Source: Limonium bicolor (lineage: Eukaryota > Streptophyta > Magnoliopsida > Caryophyllales > Plumbaginaceae). Taken from it: a stretch of 64,000 nt of DNA. The translations under genes were made by a program, and so were the position numbers. Shown piece by piece: positions 36,384-46,910 of this stretch. The DNA is taken from positions 321,309,925 through 321,373,924 of the forward strand of contig CM041776.1 of the NCBI GenBank assembly GCA_023374045.1, given 5' to 3'. How positions within the stretch are numbered: position 1 is the stretch's first letter; every line of letters begins with the position of its first letter. A model generated the notes under the pieces. It was not told where the DNA came from, ran no database searches, and saw nothing but the letters and a program-made list of their open reading frames with translations.

Positions 36384-36523
36384 CTGTCAGTATAGTTAGT
36401 AAGGTTAGTCCTATCTGAGAGTTCTCTCTATATATAATAGGAGCTATTATTATTTCTCTGTATACAGTTGATCTCCCTCTGTGAGGAATTGTTCTTTTCT
36501 CTCGTTTAGTAAGGAAAACAACA
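36353..36523 (+). repeat. 3' LTR of copia 2
   Basis: 171 bp, TGTTAGTGTTAGGATATT..AAAACAACA. Its outer end lies 267 bases before exon 2 of DUF819 copy A and in the same orientation, so any LTR promoter activity would point into that exon. Confidence 0.93.
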
Positions 36524-39385
36524 TAATCTAACTATCAAACCACTGATGATACTTCAAGACCACGTAGCAGCAGAACACTAACTTGTTTGCTTGAATGCCT
36601 TAGCTCTTGCGTTTCTGCCTTAGCACTTGCGTTTCTGCCTAAGGTAGGGAATTACTTTGCTCGTCTTAGAGTTATACAGCTAAGCTACATAACAAACAAG
36701 AGTAATTGAAAATCCTCTTTTTATCTCCCTCCCCTCGTTTTCTCTTAGTGGACAACAGGGGGATAAATCTATATATTTTGGGGATTGAAGGTCGGGGAAC
36801 ACGAAAGTGGGAAGCATGGTGAGTGCTGCACTTGTGAGCATTTTGGCTGGATTAGCCGCTAGTAATCTTGGGATTCTTCCTTTTGAAGCGCCGGCTTACT
36901 CTATTGTATTTGAGTTCCTTCTTCCATTGGCGGTTCCACTGCTGCTGCTTCGTGGCAACTTGCGCCAGTTGGTTCGGTCAACAGGAAAACTACTTTTGGC
37001 ATTCTCGCTTGGTGCAGGTCATTCTTTAACCTCATTATTTCCATTTATCCATTTGATTTCTCTGTTTACGTGTTGATTAAAATGAAAAAGAATGGAAGCA
37101 AGGTTGTGGATCATCTGTGCTCCTTGACCCTGATCACTAGCTAACATGGACTTTTCCTTGCACCCTAAACTGCTGGTTGAAAGACTGATGCTTCACTGCT
37201 ACTCGACAGTTAGAGAATTGGAATCATTTGCATCATATTGTCCTTCGAAGTAGTTTAAATTAAACGTATATATACCGGAATGTATGGCTTGTGTAGCGTC
37301 AATGATGAACAAAATTGATTCTGCATACAGGGTTTGTTTGAGGGCATTTGTCTTAGTATGACGAGTGTTATCCCCTGTTATTATGACAAGCCCATGTAGT
37401 CATGCATCATCTTAATCGTTTTGTATTTTGCACTGCAGTTGCGACTATGATTGGAACAATAGTGGCCTTCCTTTTGGTCCCCATGAGATCACTTGGTCCA
37501 GATAATTGGAAGATAGCTTCTGCTCTCATGGGGAGTTATATTGGGGGAGGTAAATTACTTAGAAAGCGCCAATCTCATCTCTTCTGCCTACATACGACTA
37601 TTCGTCCGACCGTACTATAAGATCATGTTCGTGCATGATCCTGCACACTTATATCCCTGGAGAGTTGGTATTCCTCTTGGTTATATAAGATTCATTCTAC
37701 CTGATTAGTTATGGCAAAACTGTTTTGTGATCTGACGATTGCTCTTTTCCAAACCTGTCTTAATCAATGATTCTAAAGATAGCAAAAGAGATTTCAGTGA
37801 ATCTCCTTGTTTGCATGCGATTCTTCATTGTTCAATATGGAAGGTGTTATTCAGGCTGGCCTGCTGACTTTTGCTGCACCCAAATATTAAGACTGTTTTT
37901 TTATAAGGTTCTTATTGAATGGATGTCTTTTCCATTTATAAATATCATTAGAACCATTGTCCACCATGTCAGATGTGCTCTTTTTTTTTCCGACCTTTGA
38001 TATTCGGATCTTTGATATTTAAATTGTTGCCCTAATTGAGGTTTAAGGAAAGTGAATAAACCCTCCTGCCATCTTGATCATCAAAATGTAGTACAAATCT
38101 CTAATTCAAAGCCTAATGTGTTATTATCTGACTAGGCGGCGTTTCAAATAGAATTCGGAACTGGATCACAAGAAAAATAGACATCAATATGGTTCGTAGT
38201 GTCAACGCTAAGTGGCTCTGTTAACTGTTGGCTTCTTGACAGTTTTGTCGCCTTTGTGTGTTGTGATTACCTCCCCACTTATTGCCTATTTATCATGTTT
38301 GTTTCAGCAGATATGCAACTTCTCTTTTTGTTTTTCTGGGTTAGGGAATTCATTCTCATTGTCTTACATTTTGACTTCTTTCTTCCCTCTTTTTTTTTGT
38401 ACAGCTGTAAACTACATTTCAATTGCAGAGTATCTTGGCATCTCTTCATCTGTCATGGCTGCTGGTGTTGCTGCTGACAATGTCATATGTGCTATATATT
38501 TCATGGCTCTGTTTGCTTTAGCTTCACTAGAATCTTCTCCACTCCCAAAATCATCTGGTACACTGGTTGAAGATCTAAAATTAGATGATTGACTTCGGTA
38601 TGAAAAGGGTACTTGATCTGGAATTTTTCTTTCTCTGAAGTTTTGCTTGTGTTTCTTTTCTTATTTTCAGAAGCTGTATCGGGTGAGGAATGCCCAGGCA
38701 TGAAGAGCCCCACTGTGTTGCAGACTGCAACAGCTCTAGCTGTAGCCTTTGCCATTTGCAAGTGTGCTACTTATTTGAGCCAATTGTTAGGAATGCGTGG
38801 TGGAATTCTTCCAGGAGTTTCGACTATTGCAGTCATTCTGGCGACTGCATTTCCTTCGGTATTTGCTGATCTTGCACCTTCGGGGGAAGCTATTTCATTA
38901 GTTATGATGCAGGTAATGCAGATCTTCAAGGGGATTTTAAATTGATTTTTGAAGCTTAATTTATCTCCTTGACCCAGGGGGTTTAATCTCTTTGTAAGCT
39001 TAATTACTTTCTTAGACATTCATTTTGATAGTTGCTTGTTTTGTGTCTTGGGTGACAGATATTCTTTGCTGTGATTGGTGCAAGTGGGAACATCCGGAGC
39101 GTCATAGTAACAGCGCCTAGTATCTTCCTGTTTGCGTTTGTTCAAGTAACAGTCCATCTCCTTGTCATTCTTGGACTAGGCAAATTATTTAGACTGGAAC
39201 TGCGGCTCCTCCTTTTGGCTTCAAATGCCAATATAGGAGGCCCGACGACTGCGTGCGGCATGGCTACTGCCCGTGGGTGGGAGACTCTGGTCGTTCCTGC
39301 AGTTCTGGTGGGCATTTTGGGGATAACCATTGCGACATTCCTAGGCATTGGCTTTGGGGCCTCTGTACTCAAGCACCTGTGTTGA

Positions 39386-40157
39386 TGTAATTTTCTTAGT
39401 TCTATGGTCATTAATGTGTGCAAGCCTGCTTTGATGATCTCTTTTCCGATGCGCTTCGCACTCACTTTGCTATTGGTGATGGTGTCACTCAGTTACTGTA
39501 ATTTCTGCGAGGTAGGGAATGAATAATGGTGAAGCTGTCTGAATTGTCTGTATATTCTTGTAGACGTACATTTCAATAAGAGCAGAACCTATACTTTATT
39601 TTATAGTATCATTTGAAATAATTTGATTTACATGTTATCATAAATTCACATCAAAAGAAAGAAAAACTAGGAGGGATAATATGCATATCTATCATCCAAC
39701 ACAGCAGAGTGGAATCCACTCTTAAAACATTAAAAAGAAAAGGTAATTGCTTAGGTGGAGGAAAGAGATGGGTATTCACTTTATATCATAAATTAATGGG
39801 TGGATTCCACTTTGTTGTTGTAGTTGCTCTATACTCAGTGGCGTAGCATTTCCTTTGGACCGACGGGGTCGCATTCTCCTCGGCCCCCAAAGTCCTTGGC
39901 AGTTGGCACAGTCGGAGACGCAATTCAAGCAAACCAACCATTGCAGAACCAAGCGCTGATGCCTGGATTCTGGTACTCCAAAATGTGGTGGTGGTGGTGG
40001 TGGTGGTGATGACGTTTTCTCCTCCTGTTCAATTCCACGCCCTTCTGCACCTATCCATTTAAACAGTAAGATTCTCTTTTTGTTTCTTTTTACATTTCCA
40101 TCGTAACCCAATAAATTATATGAATATTAATGACGAAAACAATGCAAGCTCCCCATT
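39386..40157. other. 3' flank of DUF819 copy A and spacer
   Basis: 39386 to about 39765 matches the 3' flank of copy B (63608-64000) and is probably 3' UTR plus downstream sequence. A (TGG)n microsatellite of seven to eight units lies at 39986-40008 and accounts for a poly-Trp frame across it. No gene was found in the remainder. Confidence 0.6.
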
Positions 40158-40162
40158 TACAC

Positions 40163-40343
40163 TGTTACAGTTTGAGGCGTAACACCTTCCAAAATCCTCC
40201 AAGAGGTCTTTTTTCATTAACAATCTGAAAATTTACACTCTAAGAAACTCTCATTTAGTATGCTAATCCTAAAGTAACTAGTTGACAGTAACAAATTACA
40301 AAATCGCCCCTGTAATACAAACTAATGACAAAGTAGCCTAACT
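40163..40343 (-). repeat. 3' LTR of the gypsy element
   Basis: 181 bp. Ends match the other LTR: AATCCTCC..AACTGTAACA on one side and GCTAATCC..TGACA.A.TAGCCTAAC on the other. It lacks about 230 bp found in the middle of the right LTR. Confidence 0.85.
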
Positions 40344-40429
40344 TTACCACCCCTAAAAGCAACCTTGTCCTCAAGTTGGAGTTGAAAAACTGCTTTGGGG
40401 AAGAAGAAACAGTAGTAGGAGTTGTGAAA

Positions 40430-40825
40430 TAGGCATACTGATAAGTGGTAGTAGAGCTCATTATAATTTCTAGAACAGAAGATATTACCATGTGCCAAGC
40501 TTCAATATCTCTCGCATCAAATAATTGGATAACAAATAGTTTCTTCAAGTCGTCTGATGTTGCACAAACAATTCGAAGCAGCATATTGTGAATAGATGAG
40601 TTAGAGAGAATGAGTTGATGGACAGTCTCACCAAATCTAACAAGATGAGGGATAGTTTTGATGGTTGTTTTCATCAATTCAAAAACCTTCAATGTCACTC
40701 CCCAACGATCTTGTTTTGCATTGTACTTCCAAAACTCATGGTTAACTAAAACATACTGAATACAGAACACAACCAGAGCAAAAACCAAATCATTTTCTTC
40801 TTCAACTGCAAGAAGTAGCTTTGTG
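40430..40825 (-). pseudogene. NUP205-like gene fragment inside the gypsy element
   Basis: In the minus-strand frame 40989-40255, from about codon 55 on, the text includes NDLVFALVVFCIQYVLVNHE, FWKYNAKQDRWGVTLKVFEL and SSIHNMLLRIVCATSDDL. This resembles the conserved middle of plant NUP205, an inner-ring scaffold nucleoporin of the nuclear pore complex, as I recall the family. About 130 residues remain of a protein of well over 1,500, joined directly to the MSL-like segment without a gap. It is a fragment without independent function. I am fairly, not fully, sure of the family. Confidence 0.65.
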
Positions 40826-41045
40826 AGGTTCAGAACAACAAGAACATTCAAGAGATGGATCAGTTTGTTCACGGCGGTTTTCATGTCATTAAGGGATAAT
40901 GCGAGAGCTCTTTGTTCCCTAAATACGTTCACCACCCAGTTCTTGAGGACCTTTTTGCTGGCTCCTTCACTATCAGTCGAAGCTACCAAAAACGAATTGT
41001 TTTTGCAGCTTCATCTTCTCTCATGCATCTCATTAAATCCTCAAC
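40826..41045 (-). pseudogene. MSL-type mechanosensitive channel fragment inside the gypsy element
   Basis: On the minus strand EDLMRCMREDEAAKTI lies near 41040-40995. After a stop and frame change, KKVLKNWVVNVFREQRALAL and SLNDMKTAVNKL follow from about 40955. Plant MSL8/9/10-type MscS-like channels have the pattern LEDLMRFMREDEA..KTLKNWVVNAFRERRALALTLNDTKTAVN just before the pore-lining helix. The fragment stops there and runs straight into the NUP205-like text. The parent proteins are plasma-membrane tension-gated anion channels. This copy is a non-functional piece. Confidence 0.75.
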
Positions 41046-41353
41046 TCAAATGTGCCGGTTGCGTTGGTCCTCTTCATCCCTCTTTTTCTTTTGCTTAAAT
41101 CTTCTTTTTTCTCTTCCTCTTCCAAACGATCTCTCTGCCTCCTTCCCTTGTTGAAATCCACAAATCCAGTGAGTAATCCATGCGACTTACACCTCAGCAT
41201 TCTCTCTTCAGAATTTTTTCTACATCGATTAAACGTTGTTGATGAAGCAAAAGATATTGTTGCAGGTGAAGACGTTTGCAAGTTAGGGTTGGGAATTCCT
41301 TTAATTTGGTTGATTCTGCTGGAATTACTCGGCGACCCGGACAGTTTCTTCAC
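41033..41353 (-). other. Unassigned segment between gag and the MSL fragment
   Basis: An open minus-strand frame of 106 codons, Ser/Asn-rich and then highly basic and acidic (KGRRQRDRLEEEEKKEDL). It could be the further N-terminal part of the captured channel gene (its first residues, KKLSGSP, recall the ETLSGPP region of MSL proteins) or intron/UTR read-through. I cannot decide. Confidence 0.3.
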
Positions 41354-41669
41354 AGTGAGCTCAGGCGGATGAGAATTTGAACTATTGGTCGCCGACCAAG
41401 AAGACCGGCCAAGTCAATTGATCGGCAATTTTGTTTTCCTAAACTTTTCCTTCACTCTTTTCTTCCTCGCCTTTAACTTCCGATACAGCTTATCCAGTTT
41501 CTTTCATTTCTCGGAATTCTTATGAAGTCGATGTGCAAGAATTTCTACTGATGAACTCAGATGAGTGATAATTGGCTAAGTTGAATTAATTGAGTTCATG
41601 CGAGAAAAAAATCAGACGACCACACTGGTTTCTTCGTTTCGAGAGTATGAGGTGAAGGAGAGTGCTTTG

Positions 41670-42467
41670 TCAGCAGCAATGGCGTCGGTGACAACGGCTG
41701 CCGTCGTCACCGCCACTTTGGTTGTAGAAGTGGAAATCCCAAACCAGACGGACGCCCATCGACGTCCTCGTCTTCATCGAAGCAATCCAGTCTACCTTGT
41801 GGTTCCTCCTCAGAAATTCTCTTGAATTGGTTTGTAGCAATGGAAGTGCCGCCAGACGAGGTAGAGATCGAGACAATAGATTAGGAATTTCGCGCGAAAA
41901 AGCCCCCGTACTCCCCCGTCTTAAATTTTCCCCAAATACATCAAAGCTACCAGTGCTGGTGCACGCAAATTCATTCCACTCCTCAATTTCCTTGGCCTCT
42001 CGCATAAATCCATGCAGGCCGCTTAACTCGGAAATGATTAATTCCTTTTGTATCTCTTCTCTCAACCCACACCAAAAGATTTCCTTCAACACTGCCTCTG
42101 AGACGTCAGTTAAATGAGAAGAATAAAACTCAAATCTCTTTTGGAACTCTTCCACACTCGATTCTTGGCACAAACCGTACTTCCTCACCAAATTCACTAC
42201 TCACTCCCGCCGCGTGCCCAAAAACATTCCGGTCTTCAATCTTCTTAACTACTTTCATCACCGATTCCCCCTGACTACTAAGAGATCCTTGCGGTTGAAC
42301 TCCTCTCGTTTCCTGAACGATCGAAGCAGCAAGATCTGCAAATCTTTTTGCATCTGGAAAGCCGCCGCAGACAGAGTATCCACCCTGCCGTTGAGATCAT
42401 CCAATCTTTCTTTGAGAATCGCCTGTTCTTTTTCCAGCAAATCCATGGTGGATTCTTTCCCGCTCAT
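41670..42467 (-). pseudogene. Ty3/gypsy gag remnant
   Basis: The ATG at 42467 (MSGKESTMDLLEKEQAIL) opens a coiled-coil-like N-terminus. A frame interruption follows near 42258-42197. From 42197 the text has the plant gypsy Gag capsid signature EEFQKRFEFYSSHLTDVSE, VLKEIFWCGLREEIQKEL and SGLHGFMREAKEIEEWN. After about 41960 similarity fades and no zinc knuckle is visible. Gag would build the virus-like particle. Here it is broken by frame changes. Confidence 0.82.
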
Positions 42468-42507
42468 TGTCACTCCCACTGCCTGGAAAAAGAACTGCCC
42501 TGACCTA

Positions 42508-42920
42508 TGTTACAGTTCGAGAGGCAGCACCCTCCAAAATCCTCTATTTTCATTCAATTAGTCTTATCTTTGGTTATATTTTCATGGTACAGTTTGTATA
42601 ATGTAAAAGTAAATGTTTTATAAGTTTATTGTACAGTTTATAAAGTTAGTATGTACATTTAGTACAAATTCAGAAATATCACAATTCTATGTATACATGT
42701 ACATATACACCAGTACAGTTTTGAATGATCAACTGTACATGTATGTAGCTATCTATAGCTACATGAGGTTGTAGCCAAGAAATTGGAATTTTCATTTACA
42801 ATCTCCACGATGATTTACTCTAAACTTTCATTAAGTAGATTGCTAATCCTAAACCAACTTTACAGTAACACATTACTAAACTACCCTTGTAATATAAACT
42901 TATGACACATTAGCCTAACA
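42508..42920 (-). repeat. 5' LTR of the gypsy element
   Basis: 413 bp. Its middle (about 42555-42785) has no counterpart in the left LTR and contains several GTACAGTTT / TGTACATGTA motifs, so it may be a small secondary insertion, or the left LTR lost it. Confidence 0.85.
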
Positions 42921-42925
42921 TACAC

Positions 42926-43690
42926 CAACAAAATATATGTAAAGATCTATCAATGATGATGATAATAGTAAAATAGGACTCTATTCTGCCACATAGCTGA
43001 TCCAAAGCCAATATACTCAACATATAGGTAAGGGATTTCAAGGTATAACAATATCAACCTCACAACTCACTAGCATATTACATATCAAAATAGAGGCACG
43101 TGCAAACATCAATCATGTCATTGAAGGATGTAGTTTTTTTAAAGCCGTGAGGTACCCAGTGGGATAGTTTTTCTTGTTTTGGTTGGTTACTGTCATTTTT
43201 GGTTATGCTTTATCCACCCTTCGTAGGTGGCGTCAAGGAGGCGATCTACATCCACCCTTCGTCAGTGACATTTAATCTTTCAATATTTGCATCACACTTA
43301 ACTGGTTTTAGGGTTTTTCTAGTTTACGTGTAGAGATTTTCAGGTTTCTTTTGATTTGGGCTTATGCTTTTTGGGCTAAGACATTGTTGTTACTTGGTAT
43401 TTCAGGTTTGAGTTTCAGTATGAATAATTTCTAGCTATTTTGCATGGGCTAGTCTAGGTGTGTAGAACCTGATATTATTGATTGCATGTTGCTTTATCGT
43501 TTTCTCTTTTGCATGCTTACTTTAGAAGTCTGTTATGTTATTCTCCTCTTCGGAGGTCGCTTTCCCTTGAAAAGTTTAGTCTCTCTGATTCTCTTATTTT
43601 GTTGGGTATCGTCTTCGTAAACCCCTAACTTCTACTTTTCATCTTTTTGTCGCTCTTTCTATTTTCCTGTTTTGGTAATCCGGGGGTTTC
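42926..43690. other. Spacer and probable LINE 2 5' leader
   Basis: Non-coding. From about 43130 the composition becomes T/G-rich with CCACCCTTCGT repeated at 43217 and 43250, and it leads directly to the LINE ORF1 start at 43691, so the right part is probably the LINE 5' UTR. Confidence 0.4.
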
Positions 43691-44708
43691 ATGGGAAGTA
43701 ACGATAAAAACGTTGAAGGAATGGAAGATCTAATGGACTGGTTCTCAGTGCTGGTTAACTATAGAGGAAGGGACACTCATGCAGGTGGATGACATTGTTG
43801 AGTTAGAGCCTACACTTTCATAGAGTTGTTGTCTTTTGGGAAAGATCTTTCATTCAAAGAGAGTGGATGTTGGAGCGGTTGAGCGGGCCATGGGGATGGC
43901 TTGGCAACTTGAAAAATACATTAAAGGTTCACTCTTTGAGGTCGGGGCTCCTATTGTTTCAATTCACGGATAAACAATGTATGCAACAGGTTTTGGGTCA
44001 AGGACCGTGGACTATTGACGGTTTCAATCTAGCGTTGATGAAGAAAGAGCCGCAACCCCGAGAGAGCACCTTTTTCAATGGGTGCCCTTTTGGATTAGGA
44101 TTCACGACGTCCCACTCTTGCTTTTCCATTGGGAGTTTGCTAGTCGGATTGGAGACAAGATTGGGCACTTTATGGAGTTTTGAGGCAAGGACGAACGTTG
44201 GGCTCGGGAATATTTGTGGGTTAAGGTAATGGTCAATGTTTTGAAGCCACTCTTAAGATATATTACAGTTGTTGTTTCTGGAGAAACAATGATTATGAGG
44301 TTGTCTTATGAGCGTCTTCTTGCATTCTGTTTCTACTGTAGGATGTTGTTGCATGATTCGAGGGATTTCTCAGAGCAAAAGGATGTTGGGGATGCGGGCT
44401 TCCCTTATGGGCCCTGGTTACATGCAAATTGCCTGAGTTGTGGTCGTATTAGAGTAAAAGGAGCTTGGGCTGGCCCCAGGTGAATCAGAGCGGAGGAGGT
44501 ACTAGGGTTGTTAGGCTTGATGAGGGCGAGGAGGTTGGGCGAAGGGACCCGATTGCCAGTGGTGATCGGAGATCAGATAATGTCGGAGGGCAGAATGAAG
44601 GGATTGATGGAGGAGATGTTGACCAGATTCAGGTTGGGCCTTGCTCTGGGTGTGGGGTAAAATGTGATGCAGATGGAAATCCGGTGATTCTCTTGTGGCA
44701 GGGCCCAA
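43691..44708 (+). pseudogene. LINE 2 ORF1 remnant (DUF4283, zinc knuckle)
   Basis: The ATG at 43691 reads MGSNDKNVEGMEDLMDWF. From 43867 the DUF4283 pattern is clear: LLFQFTDKQCMQQVLGQGPW, then TIDGFNLALMKKEPQP. In shifted frames a degenerate zinc-knuckle region SYERLLAFCFYCRMLLHDS follows near 44310. Plant LINE ORF1 proteins bind the element RNA. This copy has several frame changes. Confidence 0.82.
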
Positions 44709-46853
44709 TGTAACACCCCCAAACACTGGCCTAGGAGTTAGGGGTATTACACGCCGCATATTATTACATAATGACGCAAGGCTCTAATAAACGAACTTAA
44801 ACGAACATCAAATAAGGCCCAAAACAATTACTTGTATAAAAGTACAACCGAAGAGATGTGGAAACATCCCAAAGCTATTACAAAACCCACCAAACGAATA
44901 TCAAAAGCAAGAACTAACTGAAGAGGCCCAAAGGCTCAAATCCCAAATACAAATGTCTTAAAAGAATCGAATAACAAAACAAACTAAACTCCAGAAGCTG
45001 AGGGAAGACGATCCTCGCTAATCAATCTGCAATGTTAGATAAAGTAGGGGAATGAGCACACAACTATGCCCAGTAGATGACAAACTTCATCAACCAGCAT
45101 GCTCAAACATTTTATAGAATAATGTCAAATCAGAAGGAGTCGCAAGGAGTCCATAAACATGTCAGAAAACAGAAACAGAAGTCCATACAGAGAGGACTAA
45201 ACAGAGCCAGAAGCAGACAGAATCCGAAAACAGAGTGGGACACTAGCGATCACAGCATACAAACAGAATAAGCAACTAGCTCGTGAACAGATGAGGAAAC
45301 CTCACTCGTAAACAGAACAGGTGAAACACCCGTGAACAGAACGGGGAACATCACCCGTGAACAGAAGGATCCTACATAGTGCGCTACGAGACAGCGAAAC
45401 CAGCCATCCAAAGGCTCAGACACAGAGATAACTAGGTCCCAAAACAGAAGCTTAAATACAGATAAGCATATGTGCATCAAAGGCACCAGAAAGCACATGG
45501 ATAGCTTGGAAATCAGAAGGGGAATCCAACCCCGCAAACAGAAGTCAAAACGGAGCTCAAACGAGCAAGTTATGGTCAAAACAGTAGCATGTCCGAACTT
45601 GTGTCCGGACATCCATGTTCGAACACAAGTCGAGACTCGAGAAACCAAAATCAGACAGGTGTCCGACATCAAGTTCGGACGCCTTCGGAAAACTGAGACG
45701 CGTAAAGTCCGAACTTGTGTCCGGACATCAAAGTTCGGACACAAGTCGAAGCCAAAATCAGAGAATGCAGAAGGCTGTGTCCGAACTTCAAAGCTCGGAC
45801 GGAAGTTCGGACACAGCGAAAACTTCAGGAAGTTAAAGCGCAGAAGGGCATGTCCGAACTTCCAAGGTCGGACCGAAGTTCGGACATGCCGAAAAACTCA
45901 GAAAACAGAAGCGATTTTCACACAGACAGAGGCATCAAAACAATGTCAAATCATTATAAGTTTTCAGAAAACAACCTTGGGGGTTTGCAGGCATTAAAAC
46001 GACGTTAAACAGTCAGTTCACAATCACAATCAAAGACAGAACGCAATCCGAATTCAGAACCGGAACGAACTCCCCAAGGCCGAACACACTAATCGAATCC
46101 ATCAGCCACCTACCTCGAATTAACAGCAGACGAAATCCCAAATCTGATGCAGAGTCCAAACCAACGCTGAGCCCCGAAAAGCAAACCGGCGACACAATCC
46201 AAAATGCTGCACAAACCTCTGACTGAACACAAATGCAACCTCGAATCAGAAACGTAAACCTAAACCTGAAACTGAAACTGCAATCCGTAACTGAAATACA
46301 ATCCTCACCTGATTCTTCCAACGGAATCGCAGAGGGACCAACCGCAGAAGGAATTGAACAGTACAGGAACCAACGCTGAATCACAATCAGATTGTAGAAA
46401 CCTAAATCAGAAAGAGAGTAGGCTTCCCAATTGCAGAATTGCACAAGAACAAACTGACGCCCTTACCTTAATCTGAACCGGAGTGCAACAGCAGAAGGAT
46501 CCACAGCAGAACTCGAATTGCAAGAATACTACAGCAGGACTTGGGCACTTGATTGAGCGTACTTTTGGAAGAGAGAGAACAGAGAAGAGAGGAGCGTATT
46601 GACGGTATTTCAAAACTGACAGAGTGAGGGGAAAGAATGAACGTCGTGGAAACGTGATTAGAAGAGAGGATAATTAGTGAGGAAATAAATAAATTAAGGG
46701 TATTATCCTCCTCACCTGGTTAAACTGATGGAAAAAAAATGACCTCCTCGTCCCCAACTTCTTTAAGAAGGACTTCTTGTCCTAAGTAAAGTAAGTTAAC
46801 TTAGGATAACGTGGAGCGAAATAAAAGAATGTAACGAACTTTGGGTTATAACA
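44709..46853 (-). mobile_element. 2.1-kb solo LTR inside LINE 2
   Basis: Bounded by TSD CCCAA at 44704-44708 and 46854-46858. The plus-strand ends are TGTAACACCCCC and GGGTTATAACA. Read on the minus strand it ends GGGGGTGTTACA like LTRs A and B, and the order of its modules fits that direction. No coding domain, PBS or internal region is present, so it is a solo LTR. Removing it rejoins the LINE sequence around CCCAA. It contains a hairpin array at 45591-45895. Confidence 0.88.
45591..45895. repeat. Tandem hairpin array, 70-73 bp period, in the solo LTR
   Basis: Units begin GTCCGAACTT (or a variant) at 45591, 45661, 45707, 45779 and 45852, each followed by the reverse complement AAGTTCGGAC or close. 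The last is near perfect: GGCATGTCCGAACTT and AAGTTCGGACATGCC flank a spacer of 14 bases. 45707, 45779 and 45852 are 72-73 bp apart. Long chance frames through the array come from its repetitiveness. Confidence 0.88.
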
Positions 46854-46910
46854 CCCAAGAGATACGCTTCTCAATGGGCGTAAGATAAGGATAGGGTATA
46901 TAGAGGACAA

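Larger units (their letters stand above)
31601..36523 (+). mobile_element. Ty1/copia retrotransposon 2, in intron 1 of DUF819 copy A
   Basis: Complete element with LTRs at 31601-31773 and 36353-36523 and TSD TAATC at 31596-31600 and 36524-36528. Copy B keeps the unoccupied TAATC at 60741-60745. A PBS-like TGGTATAGAGC starts at 31774 (the tRNA-Met consensus lacking one C), and a purine tract ending GGGGGGG precedes the 3' LTR. The polyprotein frame is broken in gag and protease but open for 873 codons from integrase to RNase H. It is inserted in the sense direction relative to the host gene. Confidence 0.96.
28159..39385 (+). pseudogene. DUF819 membrane protein gene, copy A (disrupted)
   Basis: Same six-exon structure as the intact copy at 60021: exon 1 from 28159 to its donor (split by a LINE), then exons 36791-37017, 37439-37549, 38405-38557, 38671-38912 and 39059-39385. 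Exons 2-6 are open, with intact AG and GT sites and only about four substitutions plus one codon-length indel against copy B. Exon 1 lacks one G (AAGCCTGCGTCC against AAGCCTGGCGTCC in B), so the frame from the ATG at 28159 hits a stop a few codons later. The LINE inserted at the exon 1 donor, and a copia element fills intron 1. A normal transit-peptide protein cannot be made. An N-terminally shortened product from ATG 36816 is conceivable but unproven. Confidence 0.88.
15910..39765 (+). repeat. Segmental duplication, copy A
   Basis: Matches 55315-64000 in the same orientation. Shared blocks (A to B): 15910-19760 to 55315-59161; 26423-27003 to 59162-59740; 27841-28491 to 59741-60353; 31053-31600 to 60354-60745; 36529-39765 to 60746 and on. 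Sequence present only in A: 19761-26417, 27004-27840, 28492-31034, about 31073-31232 and 31601-36523. Subtracting these from 23.9 kb leaves about 8.7 kb, the length of B in the window. The duplication continues past the right window edge. Confidence 0.93.
40163..42920 (-). mobile_element. Non-autonomous Ty3/gypsy element carrying host gene fragments
   Basis: A 2758-bp element on the minus strand with TSD TACAC at 40158-40162 and 42921-42925. The LTRs (40163-40343 and 42508-42920) begin TGTTAGGCTA (first base or bases changed in the left copy) and end CTGTAACA. The internal order on the minus strand is gag, then unassigned sequence, an MSL-like channel fragment, a NUP205-like fragment, and a pol C-terminal tail (QLQLEDKVAFRGG near 40390-40350). 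Protease, RT, RNase H and integrase are absent. The host-derived block thus occupies the place of pol. The element is old, as its LTRs are clearly diverged. Confidence 0.85.

Noticed and set aside
39568..39850. Possible MITE with AGAGCA / TGCTCT ends
   Set aside because: Only about six matching terminal bases and no clear TSD, and the left part belongs to the duplicated gene flank.
39824..40009. Frame ending in poly-Trp
   Set aside because: Product of the (TGG)n microsatellite.
45470..45997. 175-codon and overlapping frames in the solo LTR
   Set aside because: Repetitive CPN.../VRT... text arises from the tandem hairpin array read in several frames; it is not a gene.
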